From contig OY365810.1 of the NCBI GenBank assembly GCA_959347315.1, positions 28,882,924-28,946,923 of the forward strand: a stretch of 64,000 nucleotides of DNA, given 5' to 3'. Below are positions 55,559 to 64,000 of the stretch, one piece after another. Under the pieces are notes generated by a model, which was not told the DNA's origin, did not search any database, and worked only from the letters and a program-made list of their open reading frames with translations. Each line of letters starts with the position of its first letter. The stretch's first letter is position 1. The stretch comes from Bimastos eiseni (Eukaryota > Annelida > Clitellata > Crassiclitellata > Lumbricidae). Both the position numbers and the translations under genes were made by a program.

Positions 55559-56239
55559 GATATGCGGCCTTAATCCCCTAATAGTTATATTTATATATAG
55601 GCCATGACTTCAACCACGTACAAGGCCTTTATGTCTATCTCTTACACATCAGCGCGCGATTTCCGGGTAGGCCGGAAGACTTTTGACTGAGTCACGATGC
55701 AGAACTATCATGTTGTTGTATATCAGCGTTTAAGGTAGAGGCCTATGCCTTATAAAAAGTTAATCTTCATTTATAACAAAAGATATGCAGCCTACAGTAG
55801 GCCTATCAAGTCAGTGTCCCATGCATAATTAAGGTACCAACCGATGCCTACCAAAACCGCAATCAGATATATTAATTAAAAAGCAATAGATGAATTCAAC
55901 ATTTATTTTAACTGTGACAGTTAAGACTTCAGTCTATATCAGGAGTGTAACAAGCGTGAGGCAGAGGGCAACCGGTCCCCCAGTTTTAAAACTGGGGGGC
56001 ATTATCCCTCAGTTTTAGTGCTCAGTGCCCCCTCCCCCCCGTGTGCCCCCAAATCGGTTCTTTTTTACTTTTATCCAATGGCTTTTAAAGGTTACTTTTG
56101 TTCAGATAATTTGTGCCCCCCATTTTTCAAATTTTTGGGTGGCAAAATTCAAATAGTGGGAGCAAAAAAAAATTTCGCGCCATATTTTGACAATTATGCT
56201 CCCCACTTTTCATAATCTTGTTTCACCTTTGGTCTATAT

Positions 56240-56703
56240 CAGCGTTTCCCAAACTGGGTTCCGCGGAACCCTAGGGTTCCGTGAGATGAAGACAAGGGTT
56301 CCGCGAAAAACCTTCAGTGTGAACAAATGGAGGATTTTACTTAACATCTGTGTGTAACTTTATATGAAAGAGAATTCATTATGTCCTTGTCATGAATATT
56401 TGTGCTATTATTAATCAAATTTAGGCCTAAACCTATAATAGTCTGCATTCCCAAGCATTTGTACCTACCACAGAATATGTTTAATTTTGGGCGGGCGCCA
56501 AAAATTTAAGACCAAAAGGGGTTCCACGGCCAAAAAAGATTGGGAAACGCTGGTTTAACCTAATCTAGGCCTACACCTGTTATTATCTGCATTCTCAAGC
56601 GTACGTTGTACCTGCAACAGAATATGATGGTTTTGAACGGGGTTCCGCGAAACATTTTGAAGATCAAAAGGGTTCCGCGGTCAAAAAAGATTGGGAAACA
56701 CTG
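56240..56703. mobile_element. hAT-like element with exact 8-bp duplication and internal tandem copy
   Basis: The ends are CAGCGTTTCCCAAACTGGGT and (reverse complement) CAGTGTTTCCCAATCTTTTT. Flanks are GTCTATAT at 56232-56239 and 56704-56711, identical. A right-end-like module with GGTTCCACGGCCAAAAAAGA then TTGGGAAACGCTGG also occurs internally at 56518-56552, so the right half (about 56400-56552 and 56560-56703) is duplicated in tandem. GGTTCCGCG words recur throughout. Confidence 0.88.
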
Positions 56704-56774
56704 GTCTATATGATCAATAATAGATCCAACGTACGCTGATTGGCTGAAAGTCGATCTGTCAAACGTTATGTGAC

Positions 56775-56880
56775 CACTCGCGGTCCGTAGAGTAATGGAT
56801 ATTTAACACACTGGAGCGTCGAGCTGAGGAACCGGGTTCAATACCCGTACCGGCGGTGTCGGTAAAATGAAATTATATGT
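56775..56880 (+). mobile_element. tRNA-derived SINE head (tRNA-Arg-like), copy 2
   Basis: CGGTCCGTAGAGTAATGGAT (A box) and GAACCGGGTTCAATACCCGT (B box GGTTCAATACC) are spaced as in a tRNA gene. Shares GTAGAGTAATGGATA and GCTGAGGAACCG with 7140-7225. An extra TTT and a poor anticodon arm argue against a working tRNA. Confidence 0.65.
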
Positions 56881-57778
56881 ATAATGTAATAGGCGCCCTT
56901 CGTGGCTGCCAACATATCATTTGTTCATACTGTTTCTGTAATCATACTGCACTGTTGTCAGTTTGACAAATAAGCGAAATTATTATTATTATGTCTATTA
57001 TCGCCATAGATTATTAGATATAATAATGTAAATATAATCATTATAATATAATAATCATATTTGTATTATTATATCCAATAGTGTATGACGACCAAATAGC
57101 TGTTTGTTCACGCAACATATGCGCATCTAGCTTGAAACTGTAATCAACTAAACTGCATAGGCCTACTACACGGTGAACGGAAAAATGAACCCCTAGCTAG
57201 AATTAGGCTTACTATGATAATTTGGACAATAATTTGTACATATTAATCAACTATAGAAAAACTTCAGTTTCGCATATTTTATATAATTTATTTTTAGTTG
57301 TAATGTGTGCTATAAATTAATGCACTGAAATTAGGATTTTGGCGTAAATAGCGTATTACTAATCAGCTGTCCTCCTTCATGAGCACTGAACTCCATGTTG
57401 CAAAGAAATGACGTCTCTGATTAAATGACGCCACTGTGACTTTAATTTTTAATTGGCACAGCGCTTAATTATCAATACATTTTTTGTTAACAGTAAAATA
57501 CATTTGATTAGTCTTAATAACCTTCTAATATTTGGCATTCATTTCTCTAGCAATTGTAAATTTTATTCAGAATCATATTTTATCCGTTCACAGTGTATAG
57601 TCCCTATACCACCACATCGGACAAAAGTATTTTTTGCATAACAGACGATCGAGTATCATAGGAAAAACCTATGTGATGTAACTTATGGTTCTTTTTTTCT
57701 ATGAATTTGTAAATATTGCATGGAAGCTAATTTTTGCTAAAGTTCCTGACATCTTATCAACAAGCAGGAATTATGTAT

Positions 57779-58090
57779 GGTTCCCGTTCATTTCGTCGCA
57801 GATCATTTCGTCGCATTCATTTCGTCACAGATCATTTCGTCGCATTATAAAAACTACACTAACCATAACCCTGACCCTAAACTACCCTCACGACGCATAC
57901 CCTGACTCTAACCGGCCCTCACCACGCATAACCTGACCATAACCGACCCTCACCACGCATAGTCTGACCTAACCGACCTTCACGATGCTTAACCTGACAC
58001 TAACCGATCCTCGTGATGCTTAACCGACCCTAACGAATATGCGACGAAATGAATGCGACGAAGTGATCTGCGACGAAATGAATGGTCACC
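57779..58090. mobile_element. Fold-back element with 8-bp duplication and internal CCCTAACC-type repeats
   Basis: The left arm GTTCATTTCGTCGCAGATCA and the right arm (reverse complement ATTCATTTCGTCGCAGATCA) extend for about 45 bp, and each contains a repeated CATTTCGTCGCA unit. The core is five or six degenerate units of ACCCTCACCACGCATAACCT type. Flanks are ATTATGTA at 57770-57777 and 58091-58098, with one extra T at the left. Confidence 0.8.
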
Positions 58091-59199
58091 ATTATGTACT
58101 GGTTTTTTAACGAGTACACCGATGCTCATTAGACATATAGTTAGTGCATGATTAGTTTCATTATGTCTGTGCTTTCCAATTACATTTTCTTTGTGGTGAT
58201 CATCAAAGTTAGGTTTACGGCTTACCCAGAAAGTAAAAGTGGCTTTTGAAGGAATAAGGCTGCGGAATGCCAGCTGCAGACCCTCATTGGTAATAAAATC
58301 CAGGATGGTGTTCAGCTCCTATCCTTGTAAATAATTTTTTGACGATGAACAATCTTGTAGTGTTGCAAATTGCTGTTAATAGGTCTCATACTACATTATG
58401 ACAACTTAGTATTTACCAACTACTTTCATGTACTTGGTCCTAACTGATTTTACCATTGCTATGCTGATAGTCAAGTTTTTCAGTTTACAGTGCATTCATG
58501 CCAGTCATACATGCAAGAACAAGAGTAAACATAATTATGGGTTTACACATAATTATACTTTGTGCTTTAATAAACAAAATTTGCAACAGACATGGATAGT
58601 AGTGGAATCATTCTGCTAATCTTGCAGATATCAGTACTCTTTGTTGTGCATAGTGTATACTGATTGTCTGTCACTGCCTGTTGTTGTGATGAATTTGTTT
58701 CAGCATAGTGCCAATACAGTAGCAATAATTAGCACTCTTTCACTGTCCTTCAGGTAGCTGTGATCCATTTGAATCCAACTGAGATACCTGTTGTTACTTT
58801 CCTCTGCCAATGTATGCTTTGGCAAAGCAGACTTAGTGGCAATGGCCTGGGAAATTTGGAGAAGATAAATTTGTTGTAATGATGGTAATAAAAAATTTCA
58901 AAACATTTCTATAGCCAGGCATTCCACTGTGTGGGTCATTGTCTAGAGAAGTAAGTTACAATTCAAGATCAAGGTGAAAAGGATGGGCAATGGTGGTGGT
59001 TGGGTTCCACTGTGGATGACCATTCCAGAGATATCTAAGATCTGCATTGAGTCACAGTGCATGCAATTTTTGGTTATGGTTAAGGGTTGCCTTGGCAGAT
59101 GCAAATGTGTTACTTAGGCTAACGTTGTATGCAGAGCTCTCTAATCAAAGACTTTGGAATGGCTGGTCTCTTTGCAACTTTTTCCCTTTGTGGAGCAGA

Positions 59200-59440
59200 T
59201 GGGTCTTCTTCCCTGTAGGCAATCCGGTTTGAGAGCTCATCATTCTACTGAAACTGCTCTCCTATCTCTTCTGTCAGATGGTTGCTCTACCATGAACAAG
59301 TCCCATATTACACTATTAGATCTGTTTATGCTTCTTCAGCATTTGATTTGGTTGATCATGACATTCTCTCATGTTGGCTTAAAATCTCCTTTGTCTTAGT
59401 GTTCCTCCTCTTCACTGGTTTAGATCCAATCCCTTATATC
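59200..59440 (+). mobile_element. CR1/jockey-like LINE reverse transcriptase fragment
   Basis: A plus-strand frame reads RQSGLRAHHSTETALLSLLS (the QSGFRxxHSTETALL motif), then after a small break LLDLFMLLQHLIWLIMTF, where the catalytic AFDxVDH can be read in a shifted frame (SSAFDLVDHDIL). 5'- and 3'-truncated. Confidence 0.75.
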
Positions 59441-59467
59441 GCTCAAAATGGTCATTCTATAGGTCAA

Positions 59468-59525
59468 TGTTTCTCAAACTATGGGTCATGACCCAAAAAT
59501 GGGTTGCCATGCTTCACGGCGGTTT
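59468..59525. mobile_element. One end of a hAT-like element
   Basis: CAATGTTTCTCAAACTATGG then GTCATGACCCAAAAATGGGT matches the common CAGTGTTTCTCAAACTGTGGGTCGCGACCC hAT terminus. The partner end was not found within about 1 kb; the LINE fragment abuts it. Confidence 0.5.
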
Positions 59526-59944
59526 CATCATAGTTACATTAACTTCAAAGAAGCCAAATGTAACTTCTTTTCACCTTCTTTGTTGTATAGTTACTACAGT
59601 ATACTATTCTACTGAGTACAGTAAAAAAAAAGCATTGCAATACCAATACCAATACTTTTTCTTAAAAGTATTCCAATACCAATACTTCCTTCACCAATAC
59701 TTTTCGACGAGCAAGTTTCCTGTTTATTCACACATAACATATGCTAAAGAAAGAGAAGTATAATTACACTATTATTTTTACATATGAAAAATCAGTAATA
59801 GCCTAGAATTACAATTATTATTACACATGTCAAAGATCTGTATAATTATAATAATATTTTTTTCAGGAAAGATTTTACATGAAAAAATCAGAATAACTAC
59901 AATTATTATGAAAATTATTATTTTCAGAAATGTGTACTACTCAA

Positions 59945-60480
59945 GTGTGCTACACGATGGCTTATCAGTAATGCGCTTGCTCGCGTAGAATGCGGTTGCA
60001 AGTTCGACTCCGTGTAACGACCCTGGGCAAGTTTTTTGCGAACACATGCCTTTAATTGTTACCAAGCAATAATCTGGGGAGTAAACGGCAAGTTCTATGA
60101 TATCACTGGCCCCCTGTCCAGGACCTTGGGATTCGTCCGTTGCCGGTTCAAAGGCCTAGGAAAAGCAGATGAGCACCTCTCCAACGTTCCGTATGGAATA
60201 TGGGCTGACTTTACTACTCAATGATGTGCGTAGAGGGGGAAACACTATATACGACCGTTTCCCTAATTATAGATTCCTTATATTCTGTGACGAACTACCA
60301 CCCTGACCTAGATTTCCGGGGTCTAACCTATCTTAGATTGACTGCAGGCAGAGACCCATATGCCAAGAAGCCGATGGCATCCGCGCCCCATGCTCAAATG
60401 GGGACTCATGGCCAATGAGTCCCGGTTCTAGCCTAGGGAGCTTTTGCCTCTGCCCTGCATGATTTTCAAGTGCTCAATAG
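59945..60480 (+). mobile_element. tRNA-derived SINE-like sequence
   Basis: CGATGGCTTATCAGTAATGC (A box-like) and TTGCAAGTTCGACTCCGTG (B box GTTCGACTCC) are spaced as in a tRNA. They are followed by about 400 bp of unique-looking sequence with moderate GC (to about 60480). The body is not recognised. Confidence 0.5.
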
Positions 60481-60742
60481 GGTAAGCACCCCGGCTGGAG
60501 CGAGGCCATATTTGATAAGACCTTTTTATATAAATAAGTACAAAATAACTACAAATGCAACGATTTGATAATATTAATATATCTCTTTGAAATTACCAAT
60601 CTAACTATACTTAATAAGAGTCAAAGAGCTTATACGCGGCCACTCAAAACGAATCTGAGGCGGTCATCTACCTCAGGCCAAACAAAGTGACCGTCTGCTA
60701 AAATGTCTTACTATACTCTATGAGATTAAGCTAACTCTGCTA

Positions 60743-60744
<2 letters not shown>

Positions 60745-60786
<42 letters not shown>
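60745..60786. repeat. (TC)n microsatellite
   Basis: A pure CT dinucleotide run of about 40 bp. Confidence 0.95.
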
Positions 60787-60787
<1 letters not shown>

Positions 60788-61404
60788 AACAGGCATGAAA
60801 TTATACAGGTATATGCTTGCCTCTGCAGTTCTGTGAAGAACCAATTTGCTCACAATTCACACCCTATATCGTAGATTGCAACAATAGACAATTTTCTGAG
60901 TGTGATTATTTATTGCTCACCATTTCTTGATCGCAAAGATTTCAAGTGAAAGAGAAATATAATTTTTTTTATTATGGTGATAAAAAAGTATTGGTATCGC
61001 GTATTGACGACTGTCTAAAAAAAGTATCGCGATACTCTATCGTGATATTAACAGCCCTGACACACACACAACACACGCACGCACAAACACACACACGCCA
61101 CATGCACGCATGCACACTGGTAAATATTGAGCATAAATAAATATCAGAAACATAATCTATGACATGTTCATTGCAAAGTGTTCTACTTGAATTTTAATTT
61201 AGCTTCAGATCACTGAGATACATATATCTCTATGTGAATTATTTTTTACAGCCAGAGATAGAGATAATCTCTCATACTTGAAGAAACTAAAACTGGGTTA
61301 AAGATTCTCATTCCAAACGTGCTGCACAAAAGAGCCCCTTATAATTATTATATTTTATGGGAAATTATGGCCAGAGGTACAAATAATTCCTGAGGTCTCA
61401 AGAC

Positions 61405-61560
61405 CAGGGCTTGAAGTGGGACGGTATGAAACGGTATGCCATACTGGCATCTCTCCAGGCCGAACGGCAAGCATACCGGTACTTTTCCCGACCAAACAGC
61501 AGGAGAGGGGAATGGTTCTTGTAATCATACTGGCACCTCTTTCCCCCACTTCAAGCCCTG
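61405..61560. mobile_element. Short hAT-like MITE
   Basis: CAGGGCTTGAAGTGGG at the left and CCCACTTCAAGCCCTG at the right are perfect inverted ends of 16 bp, on a 156-bp element. The terminus is of the same type as the EMC3 intron 4 element. Flanks CTCAAGAC and CCTGAGAC agree at 5 of 8 bases. Confidence 0.75.
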
Positions 61561-63637
61561 CCTGAGACACTGGGAATAAAGTTTCTCATTCCCAAAAGAG
61601 TCCCTCATTATCATTCTTATTTAAACTAGTTATACCCTAGCAGTCTGTAAGTACGAAATCTACAACTGGCATGAAATTATACAGGTATATGCTAGTTAAC
61701 TAGTTAAACTATTTAAACTAGACATTATTATCATTATTCATATTATTCGTATTATTAGTAACAACATTTGTGAAGCTTCGAGTTGAAATGCCTGATACAT
61801 TCAAATAGACTTTAGCACAACAGTTCACACAACATAGACAATCAAGTGGTTGATCTTGGTAAAAGTAGACACAAAAAATATCTACGTATAAACCAAAAAG
61901 CAATTAATCAATTATTATTATCAGAAGTACATCATTAAAGCATCAATAGAAATAAATAAAATTTTATAAATTCATAAATTACTTTCATAAATGCACACAT
62001 GCAACACAGAATAAATATCCTTAAGAATCAAAAAGCTTTGTAATAAATATCTATAGGAATAAATATATTCAGGAGTATCAATGTAAAACATAAATAAATG
62101 TACATGGTGTTATATAGCGACCATAAGGCCTCAAACACCCTGCTCTTTTCATCTAATGGATTGATAGTCTTGTGACTACTTGAGGAATCGGATAGCTTCT
62201 TTCCATTCACTCCGATAGAGAGTTCATTATGATAAACTGCTACAAGATTGATTATGTCACCCAGAAAAGTTGAACAGACTGAAATACAATTCCGTGTACA
62301 GACTTCACAAAGCAAAGCCTGATAGTGACAACAGTTCTAACAAAGTAAGTGCCACCATGTAATAAAGGAAACAATTGTGTAATCATATGACTAGAACTGA
62401 GCAGAATAATTTAACTTCTAACTAAATATAAGGACTTCTGCAGCACCGTTCTAAAAATATTGAGACATAAATTGATTGTCATTTTGAGCAAAGTGTAATT
62501 TAAAAACATAAAAATCCATTTGGAGAGGGTAGGTTGCCAACCAATAGGGAAACCAAATTGAGAGAGATGAATCTGATGTATGGACCTGAATGACATCAAA
62601 TAATTACACGGAATTAACTGAATTCGGTAATATATTCCACAACAGCCCTAAAATATCATAAAGCATGAGAAACGACCTAAGCTAAGGAAAGGAAAGCTTG
62701 ATGTCACATTATGAGGTCAAGAGTCACAACAAGAGACAGTTCTAAAAATAAATCTGACAATATAAATCTCAGATGGAAATTATACTGGACTAAATTTATC
62801 GCACATCATCGAAGCAAACGAAATCAACAACTCAAGAGCAGGTAACAAAACCATTAATAATTAAATAGCAGACATTGCATTTGTATAACAGCATTCAGTA
62901 TCATTGATGAACAAACAGTATGAAGCATGTGTAAGTACTAGCTGGCATATTGTAACGTGCCACCACTTCAGACATTAAAGTATTATTGTAAACAAGAAAT
63001 TGAGCAACTGGAACAGACAGACAGTGGCATATTTCAAGGTGAGGGGACAATTCATGAGAGTAGGTTTGGATTACTATGGTGCATGTCATTATCAACAAAT
63101 TCAGTGTCCAAGCTCTTTCAACTGAAACACATGTTTTGTCAATTGCAAACTTGTTTACAGCAAACTATTCAAAAATGCAAATGTGCAATAAAATCGTGGA
63201 AAACTAGAGAAAAATAGGTTTTGCATACAAAAGTATATCAGTTTTCAGATGACTAATATGATCCAATGTCTTAATAGAATACATAAAACGCAAACTAAAA
63301 GAAATTCGAATTATGATCATTCTAAATGAAACTTTTTTCTCATTGATAAAACAAAAAACTTATATTTTCAGCCATTGGCTATTTTTTAATTTAATTTCCA
63401 AAAGTAAAGTTGATCCTAAAGAAGCAAGCTTGAGCAATATAAAGCCGTGTTGCAATTTCAATTTCAGATGGAATTGTATGATCGCTGGATAACAAAAGTT
63501 GTGTAACTTGACATGCTGTCCATTTCTTTTCCAATTTATACATAAAAAAATGTTTAAGAGACTCTGTACTATAATCTACTGCTGATGAAAATGACTGGAA
63601 TATGACTGCAATCACTATCACAAAACACATAACAAAT
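61561..63637. other. AT-rich stretch, no gene seen
   Basis: Only short random frames. Several CAGGTATATGC words; no repeats of note. Confidence 0.5.
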
Positions 63638-63880
63638 TCACTTATGCAAAATACATGGACATAGGTTATGTTCATTGATATCAAGGAATTTCATGAAAAA
63701 CGCAAACATTTTCTTTGCAATGTTGGACCGCATAACACCGTAGTCGTTGGTTGTCCGTTGCATAACGAGAGGATCCACTGGTTCCTCGTCAGCGTCTAGC
63801 TCCAGGACCATTTTCTGGTGAGTAAGTGTGGAGATGACACGCTGAATGAGCGCCATTTCTGTAGGTGGGGACATCGGTCG
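63638..63880 (-). CDS. Possible partial exon at right edge, unknown product
   Basis: The minus frame reads MALIQRVISTLTHQKMVLEL, DADEEPVDPLVMQRTTND and NIAKKMFAFFMKFLDINEHN, with CpG and GC above the surroundings. The composition is protein-like, but no family is recognised and the 3' border is unclear. The 5' side runs into a 24-bp tandem repeat at the window edge. Confidence 0.35.
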   Translation of the reverse strand, partial: RPMSPPTEMALIQRVISTLTHQKMVLELDADEEPVDPLVMQRTTNDYGVMRSNIAKKMFAFFMKFLDINEHNLCPCILHK

Positions 63881-63930
63881 AAGGCAAGCGATGACAAAGA
63901 AGAGAAACGCAATGGTCGAGTTGGCTCCCT

Positions 63931-64000
63931 ATCGTCCAAACACAAAGCCAGTTTATTGTCCAAACACAAAACCAGTTTATCGTCCAAACACAAAGCCAGT
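63931..64000. repeat. 24-bp tandem repeat at window edge
   Basis: ATCGTCCAAACACAAAGCCA + GTTT is repeated at 63931, 63955 and 63979, and continues past the window. A 24-bp period keeps the minus frame open as LCLDDKLV-type units, which may be chance. Confidence 0.85.

Noticed and set aside
56785..56865. Functional tRNA-Arg gene
   Set aside because: A and B boxes are present but the anticodon arm and acceptor stem do not pair, and a related degenerate copy exists; better read as a SINE head.
60946..61110. Second half of a larger element (ATCGCGATAC palindromes, GGGCTG end near 61055)
   Set aside because: The CAGGGCTGTTAATATCACGA-type end is suggestive, but no partner end or target duplication could be identified.
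62028..62315. 95-codon minus-strand frame
   Set aside because: AT-rich, no domain, no flanking splice signals.

Overview
This is a piece of an animal nuclear genome: about 64 kb with intron-split genes, GT-AG splice sites, AT-rich introns, abundant microsatellites and many decayed transposable elements. It has no bacterial or viral gene organisation. The gene set (an FHL/LIMPETin-type LIM protein, an F-box protein, an ERICH6/FAM194-type protein, EMC3 and an Egalitarian-like SAWH protein), the frequent AGGCCTA words and the dispersed TTTATATAGC(A/G)C...CTCAGAGG repeats suggest a marine invertebrate. An echinoderm, hemichordate or similar animal is my guess; the species is not identified.

Layout. 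1-2870: a fold-back repeat, microsatellites and no recognisable exon. 2871-11079 (+): the 3' five exons of a LIM-only gene, each joined in phase; the 5' exons are not visible. 14135-15547 (+): a single-exon F-box gene with a TATA box upstream. 15812-20178: a short hAT-like element, a degenerate 74-80 bp tandem repeat and no gene. 34767-20179 (-): a gene of about twelve exons with the FAM194 domain, rebuilt here from splice sites and phase; one intron holds a broken R2-like retrotransposon. 36101-43028 (+): the complete eight-exon EMC3 gene, 252 codons; intron 4 carries an 843 bp hAT-like element with a perfect 8-bp target duplication. 43029-50510: no recognisable gene, with a 36-bp minisatellite. 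52292-50511 (-): an open single-exon gene with three Egalitarian-type winged helices and a cold-shock-like fold but no exonuclease domain. 52342-53815 (-): possible small upstream exons and a promoter-like GC-box/E-box patch. 54000-64000: mostly transposons (hAT-like elements, a fold-back element, tRNA-derived SINEs, LINE pieces), with one possible partial exon at the right edge.

The genes do not form a pathway; they are unrelated neighbours. EMC3 acts in membrane protein insertion at the ER, the LIM protein is a cytoskeletal or nuclear adaptor, and the F-box protein is probably a ubiquitin-ligase adaptor. The SAWH protein is the least described product. The most informative non-coding content is a set of short hAT-like elements that still show 8-bp duplications, and two Dong/R4-like fragments that both sit inside (ATT)n microsatellites.
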